Assembly: GCA_000612485.1 (NCBI GenBank)
Contig: CP007494.1
Location: forward strand, 3,348,001 to 3,412,000
Length of the DNA stretch: 64,000 nucleotides
Direction: 5' to 3'
Source: Bordetella holmesii ATCC 51541
GTDB lineage: Bacteria; Pseudomonadota; Gammaproteobacteria; Burkholderiales; Burkholderiaceae_B
In this document: in pieces, positions 19,154 to 28,628 of the stretch
Layout: each line of letters starts with the position of its first letter
Numbering within the stretch: the stretch's first letter is position 1
The notes under the pieces: model-generated
What the model was told of the DNA's origin: nothing
What the model saw: the letters and a program-made list of their open reading frames with translations, nothing else
The model's database searches: none
Program-made: the position numbers and the translations under genes

Positions 19154-20326
19154 TCAGGCGTGATCGCGGATGGCATATACCACTAGCACGACGACGATCC
19201 ACAGAATCAGAAAGCCCAGCAGGCCGAGCGCGGTGTCCACCCAACGGCGGGGGTATTGCGATTCATCGGCCAAGGTAGGTTGGGAGGCGATCACCGTGTA
19301 GAGCACTTGCCTGGCCGCCAGACTGCGGGCGTCTTCAAGCCCTTTGAGCGCGCCGGTGTAATAGACCTCCGCGAACTGGCGCTCGGTCTCTGCGGATTCG
19401 TACTCGCGCAATACCGTAGACAGGCTTCCCGTTTTCCCTGTCTTACTCCCGACGCTGATCTGCTGGTCGTTGAGATCGCTCAGCTGTGTCTGCAGGGCAC
19501 GCAAGCGTGCCTGGGCCCGTTCCAGCCCGGGCCCGCCGCGCACACCACCTGCCCGTAAGGTGGCGACCTCGGCAGCTGTCGTGGCGATATCCCCTCGAAC
19601 TTTTGCTGCCAGTTGCAGATTGGCCTCGGCTTCCTTGACGGGGTCGAGTACCCCCGTGCTGGCTCGCAGATCCTGCACCTTGAACCGTGCGGCAGATAGA
19701 CGCTGCTCCGCTTCCTCCACCTCCAGGTGCGCGAAGCGCACGCTGTCTTCCCGAGCCTTCTTCGACATCTGGTTGACCAGTTTTTCGCTGGCCTGGAGGA
19801 TGGCTTGTGACAAGCGTAGCGAGTCCTCCGGCGTGAATGCCCTGACACGCAGGATGATGGCCCCGGTTGACATGTCGAACTGAATGTCGATCATGCGACT
19901 CCAATGGCGCCACAGTGCTTCCTCCGAGGCGTCAGCCGGAACCCGGTACCAGAAATCGATGCCAGGCTTGGACCACATCTTGCGAAGATTGAGGGTCCGG
20001 TCAAGTTCGCGCACGATCTGGCGCGATTTGACGTAATCCACCACGGCGAAGGAGTCGACGAACAACTCCGCCGTCATCTCGCCTCCACCAAGAGTGGAAT
20101 GCCCCTCGCGGCTGGCTGCGGAGGCCTGGGTCACAGAGCCCGCCCGCAAGCCGAAACGGGCTTCCGACACGTATTGGTCAGCCGCGATCACCAGCAGGTA
20201 AAAAGCCAGCAGTGCGCCGGGCACGGCGATCAGCAAGATGGCTGAGTTGCGCAGCCATCGCGACGGGCGCTGCGCAGCCGCGCCCGGCAAAGCCGGACCG
20301 CGGTAGGTTGTGTCCGATGTCGTCAT
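19154..20326 (-). CDS. kpsE: Capsule polysaccharide export inner-membrane protein KpsE
   Basis: Polysaccharide co-polymerase/periplasmic adaptor linking the KpsMT transporter to the outer-membrane exporter. The 390-residue product has the expected two membrane anchors (about residues 27-48 and 365-385) with a long periplasmic helical region between them ('EEAEQRLSAARFKVQDLRASTGVLDP' near 210). 'FYLLVIAADQYVSEARFGLR' near residue 42 is typical of KpsE/BexC/CtrB. It lies between the TPR-glycosyltransferase gene and kpsT on the minus strand. Confidence 0.9.
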   Translation of the reverse strand: MTTSDTTYRGPALPGAAAQRPSRWLRNSAILLIAVPGALLAFYLLVIAADQYVSEARFGLRAGSVTQASAASREGHSTLGGGEMTAELFVDSFAVVDYVKSRQIVRELDRTLNLRKMWSKPGIDFWYRVPADASEEALWRHWSRMIDIQFDMSTGAIILRVRAFTPEDSLRLSQAILQASEKLVNQMSKKAREDSVRFAHLEVEEAEQRLSAARFKVQDLRASTGVLDPVKEAEANLQLAAKVRGDIATTAAEVATLRAGGVRGGPGLERAQARLRALQTQLSDLNDQQISVGSKTGKTGSLSTVLREYESAETERQFAEVYYTGALKGLEDARSLAARQVLYTVIASQPTLADESQYPRRWVDTALGLLGFLILWIVVVLVVYAIRDHA

Positions 20327-20350
20327 ATAGGATCTGGTTTCCTTAAAAAA

Positions 20351-21064
20351 TCAGGTTTCGCTATCCACGGCGGGCAGCGCCACATCGTCGCTGTTGTCCA
20401 CGACCTGAGCGAATCGCTCGGCGACGTCCGCAAGTTCGCCAAATCCCTGCAGGCGGCCGTCGCGCAGAATCAAACCGTGGGTGCAGAAGCGTCGCACCGT
20501 CGTCGTGGAGCTGGATGTCATGAGAATGGTGGCGCCGCGCGAGCGCTCGGCGAACACGTCCAGGCATTTGCGCTTGAAGTCCATGTCGCCCACCGCAAGC
20601 ATTTCATCCACGACATACACATCGCAGGCCAACGCCATCGAAACGCCATACGAAAGCCGCGCCCGCATACTGTTCGCATAGGTCGACACGGGAAGATCGT
20701 AGGCACGTCCGAGTTCTGAGAAGTTCTGAACGAAGCGCTCGACATGCGCGAGGTCGCAACCATAGACGCGAGCAATGAAACGCACGTTGTCCCGTCCCGT
20801 CATCGACGAACTGATCGCGCCGGCAAAGCCCAATGGGTACGACACCCGGGCCCGACGTTCAACGCTGCCGCGATCGGGCAACTCCATGGCGCTGACCATG
20901 CGCAAAAGCGTAGATTTCCCGCTTCCATTCGCCCCGAGGATGGCGACGTTTTGCCCGGCAATAAAGTCGACGCTGATCCGATCCAACACGGTTTTGGCAC
21001 CCTTTTTGGAGCGGAAGGCTTTACTCACCTCTTTGAGGGATATCACTACGCGCGCTTCGGTCAT
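20351..21064 (-). CDS. kpsT: Capsule polysaccharide export ATP-binding protein KpsT
   Basis: ATPase of the group-2 capsule exporter, 237 residues. Walker A is 'GANGSGKST' near residue 42. The signature region is unusual, as in KpsT homologues ('NSMRARLSYGVSMALA'), and Walker B with switch is 'DVYVVDEMLAVGDMDFKRKC'. It starts ten bases after kpsM stops and is followed by kpsE after 24 bases. Confidence 0.93.
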   Translation of the reverse strand: MTEARVVISLKEVSKAFRSKKGAKTVLDRISVDFIAGQNVAILGANGSGKSTLLRMVSAMELPDRGSVERRARVSYPLGFAGAISSSMTGRDNVRFIARVYGCDLAHVERFVQNFSELGRAYDLPVSTYANSMRARLSYGVSMALACDVYVVDEMLAVGDMDFKRKCLDVFAERSRGATILMTSSSTTTVRRFCTHGLILRDGRLQGFGELADVAERFAQVVDNSDDVALPAVDSET

Positions 21065-21073
21065 GATTCGCTC

Positions 21074-21847
21074 CTAGCGGGTATGCAAGCGTCGACGCAT
21101 CGCACGCTCCAGGCACAGGCCGAGAACCGCCGCCGAGATGGCCCACTCAATCAGATAGGAACGATCAAGGGTCAACGAACTGAAATTGGCGAAATACCCC
21201 TCACGGAACCACTCGATGGCATGCACCATGGGGTTGTAGATCAGCACTGCGCGAGCTTTCTCGGGCAGTGCATCGACCAGGTAGAAAACGCCGGAAAGCA
21301 AATACAGCGGCCGCGTGACCGCGCTGTAGAGGTGCTCCCAGGACTTGAACATCATGTTCAGCACCGAGTTGATCAGGCCAACGCCGAAACCCAACAAAAA
21401 GGTGAAGAACGCCGCCAGCGCGCAGGTCTCAAGGTTCTCCGGCAGGAGGAGATCACCGCCCAGCATGGTGAGAAAAAGCAGGATTCCAAACACCGCAATC
21501 CAGGTCAGGGCCTGCAGCAACGCCTTGGCGAAGATGACGTCCATGTTGGTGATGGCTGGCAGGCGCAACAGCTGGGTATTCGACGTGATCGCGCGCGACA
21601 ACCGTGATGAGGTGTGGCTGAACAGGAAGAACGGCATGATGCCGGTGATAAAGAACATCTGCAGATTGCCCAACGGCGCCTGCCTGCCCCAGACGACATA
21701 GATCGTCGACAGCACCGCCACGTGCATGATGGGCTCAATCAAAGCCCATAGATAACCCAACCGTGTTCCCCCGAAACGTACACGTGTTTCGCGGTAGATC
21801 AACGCGGCAATGACCCTGGCCTGCGTGCCCAGCAGGTGGGCGCTCAA
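21074..21847 (-). CDS. kpsM: Capsule polysaccharide export permease KpsM
   Basis: Inner-membrane permease of the capsule exporter with six hydrophobic segments. 'ALIYRETRVRFGGTRLGYLWALIEPIMHV' near residue 15 matches the KpsM/ABC-2 N-terminus, and 'GIMPFFLFSHTSSRLS' follows. The frame has no ATG: the first usable codon is TTG at 21847, which gives the length expected for KpsM. It overlaps the stop of a nine-codon leader frame (21844-21873, MKRQTEAMH) that has a good AAAAAGG ribosome site. Either translation is coupled through that leader, or one base has been lost and the leader is the true N-terminus. Confidence 0.88.
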   Translation of the reverse strand: MSAHLLGTQARVIAALIYRETRVRFGGTRLGYLWALIEPIMHVAVLSTIYVVWGRQAPLGNLQMFFITGIMPFFLFSHTSSRLSRAITSNTQLLRLPAITNMDVIFAKALLQALTWIAVFGILLFLTMLGGDLLLPENLETCALAAFFTFLLGFGVGLINSVLNMMFKSWEHLYSAVTRPLYLLSGVFYLVDALPEKARAVLIYNPMVHAIEWFREGYFANFSSLTLDRSYLIEWAISAAVLGLCLERAMRRRLHTR

Positions 21848-22152
21848 TGCATAGCCTCGGTCTGACGTTTCATTGCCTTTTTCCCGTTTGTCGTGTGCGG
21901 TTGCCGCAGGATTCCCAGCGCCCTGACGGTGGCTGAGTTCGAACGGGAGGGATGATACGGTCCAAAAAGACAGGCCGATATTTCAATACTTATCAAATAA
22001 AACCAAATGCGTATTCTTATTATTCTATTTATACGCAAAAATCTATTTTTTTATAATTTCATAATAGGACGTAATTCTTGCGGGCGCTCTCCCTAGTGGG
22101 GCTTCCTCGCCGCCAGCGCAAAAACTGAAAAATTCATACCTAGGCAGGTTAA
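21848..22152. promoter_or_regulatory. A/T-rich divergent intergenic region of the capsule locus
   Basis: About 305 bases separate kpsM from the divergent glycosyltransferase gene. From about 21960 to 22075 the composition drops far below the surroundings, with runs such as TATTTTTTTATAATTTCATAATA. An inverted repeat TGCGTAT (22008-22014) and ATACGCA (22031-22037) brackets 16 A/T bases. This is the likely divergent promoter of the locus and a plausible site for a nucleoid silencer or the BvgA/other regulator. No single promoter can be assigned. Confidence 0.6.
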
Positions 22153-23490
22153 ATGTTCGGAACCACTCTGTTAAATATTTGCCAGAAACGCGTACACAAA
22201 GCAGTCAATATGTTGCAGGCTTGGCAGGTGTTGCACCGGCACGCTGACGACCCGCTGCGGCTCAACCGGATAGGCTTGTTTGAAACGTCGCAGCGCACCA
22301 AGGGCGGTGGGCTCGATTGTGAGCTTGCTCGCGCACGAGCGATGTTGGAATGGACGGGCGCCGATGCACGACTGCATCCGGCGGACTTCTCCGGCCGGGT
22401 ATCCGATTTTGAACGCCAGCAGTACGCGCTGACGCTGGGGAGACAGAACCCTGAGCAGGCCAATACATGGTTAAAGCGCTCAGAGAGCGCGCTATCCCTG
22501 GCGATGGCCCTTGCCGCCAGCGACGCCGATGCTGCTCAATGGCACGCTGCGGCGCTGCCCACACCCCGGCGAACCAATCTTAAGAAAGCGAATAATTTGC
22601 ATGCAGTTGTTGCTGCGCAGCATTGCCTGGCAGGGCAATTTGGACAAGCACGCAAACATTTAACGCACCTCCTCACAAATGCGGGCGGCGAGCTCGCGAC
22701 GACCAACCGTCCTCTGACAATGGACGAGTTTTACGCACGAAAAACATCGATTGTTCCGTCAGAAATTCAGGACCATGTTTTGGTGAGCGTAATAATTTGT
22801 GCGCGCGACGCCGAGTCCTATATAGACAACACCCTATTATCTGTAGAACGTCAAACCTATCAAAACATTGAAATAGTAGCGGTTGATGACGGATCGACAG
22901 ATAACACTTTCCAACATATCCTGGCAGCGGCTTCAATTAATGCGCGTATAAATCCGCTTCGGATAGATAATTGCGGCACGTACGCAGCTAGAAATATCGC
23001 ACTAACCCGGTCACGTGGCAGTTTTATTACTTTTCTTGATGCCGACGATGTCATGCTGCCTCGGCGCATAGAGCGTCAGCTTGGCATGGTCCACGCCTAC
23101 CGGGCCATGGCATGCACCAGCCGTTTACTGCGCCTGACCGCGCTAGGCCAGCTCGTGTCTCCGCGTATTTATCCTCTGATCCGCCACAACCCCGCGTCGA
23201 TGATGATGCGCCGCGAGGTCCTTGACCGCCTCGGTCCTTACGAAGAGGTCCGCTTTGGAGCAGACGACGAATATGAACACCGTATCCGGCTTCATTGCGG
23301 CACAGGCAGCGTGGTGCGCGACGCCGACGTGCACACCATTGCATTGCACCGAGACGACTCATTGACTCAATCCCCCACCACCGGCTTGAACTCACCAACC
23401 GGCCGCCAGGGTCGCATCCGTTATCGGGAGGACTGGATCCGACGCCACATGGAAGAGGGTCTATCAGGCAGGCAACTTTCTCAGTCATAG
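22153..23490 (+). CDS. GT2-family glycosyltransferase (capsule locus)
   Basis: Glycosyltransferase of 445 residues with a helical N-terminal region of about 200 residues of unknown role and a C-terminal GT-A domain. The GT-A domain begins 'VLVSVIICARDAESYIDNTLLSVERQTYQNIEIVAVDDGSTDNT' near residue 212. The metal-binding DxD is 'FITFLDADDVMLPRR' near 295, and a late 'GADDEYEHRIR' may hold the catalytic base. The G+C content of the first 900 bases is visibly lower than that of neighbouring genes, suggesting lateral acquisition. A second glycosyltransferase gene follows after ten bases. Confidence 0.85.
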   Translation: MFGTTLLNICQKRVHKAVNMLQAWQVLHRHADDPLRLNRIGLFETSQRTKGGGLDCELARARAMLEWTGADARLHPADFSGRVSDFERQQYALTLGRQNPEQANTWLKRSESALSLAMALAASDADAAQWHAAALPTPRRTNLKKANNLHAVVAAQHCLAGQFGQARKHLTHLLTNAGGELATTNRPLTMDEFYARKTSIVPSEIQDHVLVSVIICARDAESYIDNTLLSVERQTYQNIEIVAVDDGSTDNTFQHILAAASINARINPLRIDNCGTYAARNIALTRSRGSFITFLDADDVMLPRRIERQLGMVHAYRAMACTSRLLRLTALGQLVSPRIYPLIRHNPASMMMRREVLDRLGPYEEVRFGADDEYEHRIRLHCGTGSVVRDADVHTIALHRDDSLTQSPTTGLNSPTGRQGRIRYREDWIRRHMEEGLSGRQLSQS

Positions 23491-23500
23491 GATCCCGTTC

Positions 23501-25535
23501 ATGACCGTAAGCAACGTACTACGACTTTCCCGGTCTGCCGGAACGCTCGCCGGGCCAGGCGACGGCGAGCAGTTGATGACGCGGCTGGAGCAAGAGCACG
23601 CGGCAAGGGTGCAAGCCGAAAAAGACCTGGCCAATGCTCGAACCTTGCTGCGCGAAACCACTCAACAATTGGCCAAGCAGCGGCTGACCCTGACCTGGAA
23701 GCTCGGGGAGGCAGTGATCCGGGCACGCAATATGGCGGACTATCTGCTGCTGCCCTACACCTTGTTGCGCCTGTCGCATACTCACCGGCGAGAACACCGG
23801 CACAACCCAGCGCCGCGCAAGCCCAATGCCGCAGCGCTGCCCGCGGAAGCGGCAAGCGCGATCAAAGACGCCTTGGACTACGTCAAGCGTGTACGCAGTC
23901 CCGAGGTGCTGCTCTGGTGCGGGCAGCAGAGCTGGCCGACCGAAGTGCGCAGCAAGGTGTATTGCGAAATTGCGCGTTGGGCACGCACAAGCTACCCCGA
24001 CATTGCCGAGCAGGTCGCCCAGCAACTGCTGCTCATCGATCCGGCAGCGCCGCACAGCCGCCAATTGGCTTTCAGTCTTTTTGACGCGGGTCTTGTGACC
24101 GTCCCAGCGCGCTTGCTGCAGACGGCCAGCGCCAGCGGGGTGCGTCTGAACACCGCCGAATCTCAGCGATATGCCCGGATTCAAGCGGCCCACGATGTGC
24201 TGACCGACGATACCGCTGCGCACCTTCCAGGCGGGTATCGCTATGATTTCTCAGCAGAAGGCCCGCTGCTGATTCTCGCGCCCCACAGTCTGCTGCAGCG
24301 CCGCAGCGCCAATGAGAACGCGCTGCATCGTTACGCCACCAGCCTCGCCGCCCGCGAGGGCGAAGTGCGGGTCATCAGTTGGCAATCCAGCGACGACGAC
24401 ACCGCCGATACCGATCAGCCGAGCACCTCCGAGCTACGCGTCGACGGCGTGCTCTACCAGGCTGTCACAGCGGCTCAGGCACGCACTGCGCGTTTGCAGC
24501 CTCAGGCTCTGGCCGACATCGTTCTGGCTCAAACCGTAGGCCAGCGGCCCCGTGCGGTGCTGGCATGGGACGATGCACATTGCGGTATCGCAGCGCATAC
24601 AGCGGCCACCCGCCTGCGCGTGCCCTACGGGTTTATTGCGCACAGCGTGAGTTTTTTTCAAAAAACCGCTTCCAACCATGTGCTGTCCGAGCGCGCTCTG
24701 GTCGATCTGCGGCTGCTCAAAAGAGCGTTATCTCAGGCCGACATGCTCGCGCTGGGCTGCACCGCTCTGGCGGCGCCGCTCCAGGAGCTGCTGCAGGCCG
24801 AACCCGCCGTTTGCCTGCTGCCCCCTTTCCTCTGCCTGCCGCCAACCTGCGTACACCGCAAAGTGATATCGCGCTTGCAGGCACGCTGGCACGCCTGAGC
24901 GGCAAGAAAGTCATCGTCTGGAATGAGGACGATCCTCCGGCAATGCTGGCGCGTGTGGTGATCGATCTCTATGCAGAACTGGCCCTGCACGACGATAGCG
25001 CCGTGCTCCTGGTTCTGTCCGAAGGGCGCACAGCCGCTGCCATGCGCCAGCATGCCGTGGCGATCGGTCTTTCCGAGGATCAGGTCATCTTCGCCCCGAC
25101 GATCACCGATGCGGTATCGCGCGAACAGTTACTCAGGCAGGTGCATATCGCTCTGTTTCCGTACTGGCCCACCAGAGCCGACCACACCGCCGTGCCGGCT
25201 TGCGCGGCGCTTCTGGAGGCCATGTCGCTGGGCTGTGCCCGGCTGTTGGGCCGATAGCCACCTATACGGATCTCGTGACTGACGGAGAAAACGGCGTGCA
25301 TATTGACTTGGCCGCCGCCCCTGCCGACAGCGCCGCGCGCCTGCAGGCCCTGCTGCGCGAAGCCTTAGCGCGAGAGCAATATGGGCGCAAAGCGCGCGAA
25401 TCCGTGCAAAGACACATGCCATGGCAGGCGTATGAAGAAGCCATCAGCACCATGCTGATGCAAGCGGCGACACCCGAACCCGCCAATCCGGCACGGCGCG
25501 CAGAACCCCAATTGACAGGGTTGCGTTCACGTTGA
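23501..25535 (+). pseudogene. Capsule-locus glycosyltransferase (GT-B-like), two frameshifts
   Basis: The remnant spans three frames. The first (from ATG 23501) encodes about 465 residues with an N-terminal coiled segment and 'LLILAPHSLLQRRSANENALHRYATSLA', ending prematurely at 24898. Homologous-looking sequence continues in the next frame from about 24840 ('GKKVIVWNEDDPPAML', 'HIALFPYWPTRADHTAVPACAALLEAMSLGC'). It then moves to a third frame from about 25235 ('GPIATYTDLVTDGENGVHID') to 25535. Two single-base deletions, near 24822-24840 and 25233-25245, account for it. The C-terminal 'EAMSLGC..VG' stretch is typical of GT4 donor-binding ends. It is presumably non-functional. Confidence 0.78.
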
Positions 25536-25699
25536 AGCACTACAGATGCAACAAAGACTCATCTCCAACCCCGGCGTCACATGCTTGCCGCACCGGGTCG
25601 GCTTGCACAGTCGTTACCTAATCACACCCCCTGCATAAGGCTACAGATCAGGCCTGCGCTATCTTCAAACCGCTATTGAACGAGACGGAGTATCTCACC

Positions 25700-27877
25700 G
25701 TGAATATCACTACGATCGGGTCCTGCCGCGTGGCCGGCCCTATGGCAAAAGTACAGGCGCGGCGCAATTTCGTGCTGGATAACCGGCTGCTATACGGCTA
25801 CACGCACAACTCCAAGGAAACCATCCAGGCTATCCGCTACATGCGCGGCGACCTGACCATTCCCGCGGCTCTGTGGCCATTCATCTCCGGTCAGACCTAC
25901 CGCGAGGGTAATCCACGTTTGCCCCACGGCAGCATCCCGGCCGAAGACCGCCACGTCGTGGAGATCAGCTCCATCAAAGTGCTGGAGCTAGACGGCTATC
26001 AGCTGCAATTGGTGCGATTCAAGGAGGCGTTGGCCTTCTGCCCGGAGTTGCGCAAGATTTTCTTCGAGCATGGGTCAGCCGAGGTGCGTGCCCAGCGTCT
26101 GCGACAGTTCCACGCCACGGCCAGCTACGCCCGTGCACCCGAAGCCGTGCAGCATGTCCTGACCCAAACCGTTCTCCGTACGCAGACTGCAGCCGAAATC
26201 GAAAGCGACCTCAAGCAGATCGCTCTTTTGCTCGGCCCGAGCTTTGTGCTCGTGACGCATTGCAACGCCATGAATGCTCACGGCGAACTCATCGCTGACC
26301 GGGCAAAAATGGTTGATCGAGTCTCACGTGCCTGCGCCCGCGCCGGTATTACCCTCGTCGACCCAGGCTCCTTGCTAGCGGCTTACGGCCAGGACCGCGG
26401 CATGCCCGAAGACGGCCGGGATACCACCCACTACACCACGGCGTTCGCGCACCTGGTGGGTAAAGAGATCTGCGACAAATTGCTGGGCGTACAGGAGACA
26501 GCAGCGTTGCCCGAGGGCCAGACCGCCAACGATTGGAAACAGAGCCTGGAAGCCGCCAAGGAATATGGGCAGGCGCAAGCTTGGGATCTGGCGCTGCTTT
26601 ATGCCAATCGGGCCATTGAACTCAAGCCCAATGTCTCGGCGGCCTATGTGTTGCGTGCCCGGGCCATGATGGCACTGAGCCAGACCGATGAAGTCCTCGA
26701 TGCCTGGGGCGCAGCGTTGGCCATCGATGCCAATCGCAACGCCTATATTCTCCGTCAGGCAGCGGAGTGCGCCTTCGAGCAAGGACAGATTGATACCGCA
26801 CGCGGCTGGGCCCAGGAGTCGCTGCAGTGCGAGCGCAACGAAAAAACCGCGACGCTGCTGGGCCGCATTCATGCACGCCTGGGCGAGAATGAACAGGCTG
26901 AGCGAGCCTTCCGCGTAAGCGCTCAGGCCGCACCCGAACGTTCTTTACGCCACGCCACGCGCAGCAGCACGCCCTTGGAAGAGGGTGCGAGCATGGTCAG
27001 CGCTCTGGCAGCCACCCAGGCGGTGGACAGCACCAGCCTTCAGGGCGCGCGCGAACATGTGCTCAAGCGAGCCCGCCGCGAAGTCCGTCATGCCGGCCGT
27101 GCGGGTGCACTGTTGCCCAGCCTGGGCGCCTTCTATGCTCTGCAGATCCTGGCCGGCGAGCACCAGACCGAACTCGACGATGAAATCAATCAGGCTTATC
27201 GGCGCTTGCTCAAGAGCTATGAAACCAGTGCTGAGTATCGAAGCAGTGAAATGGCTATCCAATTGCTGGCGGAACTGGCTGCCCTCAACGCCGTGGACGT
27301 ACGCTATGTGCAGCGCGCCGCCAAACAACTGCAGGCCGACGGCCATGGCGCGGTAGCGGTTGCGTGCTGGCACCGCCTGGCCGAAGCCGCCCTGCCCGCA
27401 GAATCGGAAACCGTACTCCTTCCCGCGACGCGGCTAGTGCAATTGGGCGCGCATGCCGATGCCGTTTCGGTTTACCGCAGGCTGGCCAACAGTGGCGTGC
27501 TTACCCCCGAGCAGACTGCTGCCATGATAGAGAAGAACCTGCGGGCCCTGGCTCGCTCGATGGGACGCCATCTGATCGCCGGCAACCTCCGGATGGCCGA
27601 GCAGGACGTAGGCGCCATACGCGCCATCGATCCCACCTATGCCGGACTGCCCTCGCTGCAACGCACGCTATCGGATGCGCATAAACGCGAGTTCCAGGAT
27701 CAGCGGCAGCAATCCAAAGACCAGAACGAGGTGATTGCCAGCGCGAAACGCGTCATCGAGAGCAATCCGATGGATCGCGAAGCGAATGTGGAATTGGTGA
27801 TGCAAAGCCTGCGTACGGGCAACCTTAACGAAGGGCGCCGGTTGCTGGAGCGCTTCATGGAAAACGCCCCTGCATAA
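25700..27877 (+). CDS. GSCR/DxxH protein fused to TPR repeats (capsule locus)
   Basis: A 725-residue protein. I chose the GTG at 25700 so that 'TIGSCRVAGP' sits at residues 5-14; a TTG at 25676 is less likely. Residues 1-270 repeat the motif order of the protein at 16198-17043: GSCRV, 'GYTHNSKETIQAIRYM', 'HVVEISS', 'VLVTHCNAM', 'TLVDP', 'DGRDTTHYTTAF'. Residues about 280-725 are TPR-like helical repeats ('ALLYANRAIELKPNVSAAYVLRARAMMALSQ'). It may modify polysaccharide, with the repeats as a docking platform, but no function is established. It is the last gene of the capsule locus. Confidence 0.72.
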   Translation: MNITTIGSCRVAGPMAKVQARRNFVLDNRLLYGYTHNSKETIQAIRYMRGDLTIPAALWPFISGQTYREGNPRLPHGSIPAEDRHVVEISSIKVLELDGYQLQLVRFKEALAFCPELRKIFFEHGSAEVRAQRLRQFHATASYARAPEAVQHVLTQTVLRTQTAAEIESDLKQIALLLGPSFVLVTHCNAMNAHGELIADRAKMVDRVSRACARAGITLVDPGSLLAAYGQDRGMPEDGRDTTHYTTAFAHLVGKEICDKLLGVQETAALPEGQTANDWKQSLEAAKEYGQAQAWDLALLYANRAIELKPNVSAAYVLRARAMMALSQTDEVLDAWGAALAIDANRNAYILRQAAECAFEQGQIDTARGWAQESLQCERNEKTATLLGRIHARLGENEQAERAFRVSAQAAPERSLRHATRSSTPLEEGASMVSALAATQAVDSTSLQGAREHVLKRARREVRHAGRAGALLPSLGAFYALQILAGEHQTELDDEINQAYRRLLKSYETSAEYRSSEMAIQLLAELAALNAVDVRYVQRAAKQLQADGHGAVAVACWHRLAEAALPAESETVLLPATRLVQLGAHADAVSVYRRLANSGVLTPEQTAAMIEKNLRALARSMGRHLIAGNLRMAEQDVGAIRAIDPTYAGLPSLQRTLSDAHKREFQDQRQQSKDQNEVIASAKRVIESNPMDREANVELVMQSLRTGNLNEGRRLLERFMENAPA

Positions 27878-27908
27878 TGATGTTTCAGCGGCAGCCTCGC
27901 CGCCGATC

Positions 27909-27946
27909 GGTCACTGCTCCGGCATCCTGATGCCAGAGCAGTGACC
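27909..27946. terminator. Long hairpin between convergent capsule and dps genes
   Basis: Outer arms of 11 perfect pairs (27909-27919 GGTCACTGCTC and 27936-27946) and inner arms of five pairs (27921-27925 and 27930-27934) surround a CCTG loop, with one C/A mismatch between. It sits about 30 bases from each stop codon (27877 and 27977). No T-run follows, so it is a barrier or terminator of non-canonical type. Confidence 0.6.
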
Positions 27947-27976
27947 ACCATCATGCGAGTTGACTCGGCGTACAGG

Positions 27977-28477
27977 TCATTGCAACAGGCTGCGCAGCAT
28001 CCAGGCGTTCTTCTCGTGCACGTCGAGACGCTGCGTCAGCAAGTCGGCGGTCGGTTGATCGTTGGCGGCATCGGCCTTCTCGAACGCCGCACGGGCGGTT
28101 TTGGCCACGGCCTCGTTGCCTTTGACCAGCATGCGAATCATCTCCAGCGCTTCCGGTACGTTGCTGGGTTCTTCGATAGATGTCAGCTGGCCATACTCGC
28201 GGTAGGTGCCGGGCGCATAGTGACCCAAGGCGCGGATGCGCTCAGCGATGGCGTCCAGGGCCCCCCACTCTTCCGTGTACTGGGTCATGAACATGTTGTG
28301 TAGCGTATTGAACAACGGCCCGGTGACATTCCAGTGAAAGTTGTGCGTCATCAGGTACAACGAATACGAATCCGCCAGCAGCTTGGCCAGTTCGCCGGCA
28401 ACCGCTGCACGATCCTTGTCGGAGATCCCGATATTGATACGGGGTGCGGCGCTGCTGTTTTTGGTCGATTTTGCCAT
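27977..28477 (-). CDS. dps: Dps-family ferritin-like DNA-protection protein
   Basis: Dodecameric mini-ferritin that oxidises Fe(II) with hydrogen peroxide and protects DNA. The 166-residue product has a lysine- and serine-rich N-terminal tail typical of DNA-binding Dps. It has the intersubunit ferroxidase residues in 'MTHNFHWNVTGPLFNTLHNMF' near residue 44 and 'WGALDAIAERIRALG' near 70. It is downstream of oxyR on the same strand, a regulator that controls dps in many proteobacteria. Confidence 0.94.
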   Translation of the reverse strand: MAKSTKNSSAAPRINIGISDKDRAAVAGELAKLLADSYSLYLMTHNFHWNVTGPLFNTLHNMFMTQYTEEWGALDAIAERIRALGHYAPGTYREYGQLTSIEEPSNVPEALEMIRMLVKGNEAVAKTARAAFEKADAANDQPTADLLTQRLDVHEKNAWMLRSLLQ

Positions 28478-28628
28478 GTGGGGCTCCTTGTCAAAAGGCT
28501 ACGAAAACACACTAAGAATACCATTGGGGGACACCATCAGGGCAGACCTCGGCCCGTGGCATACCCACCACGACCGAGGCGCATCCGCAGCGTCAAGGTA
28601 TGGACGGATGGCCATTTCCGCTCTTGGA

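Noticed and set aside
21874..22038. Upstream extension of the short minus-strand frame before kpsM as a gene
   Set aside because: The translated sequence is derived from A/T-rich promoter DNA and ends after nine plausible codons. Only the small leader at 21844-21873 deserves mention.
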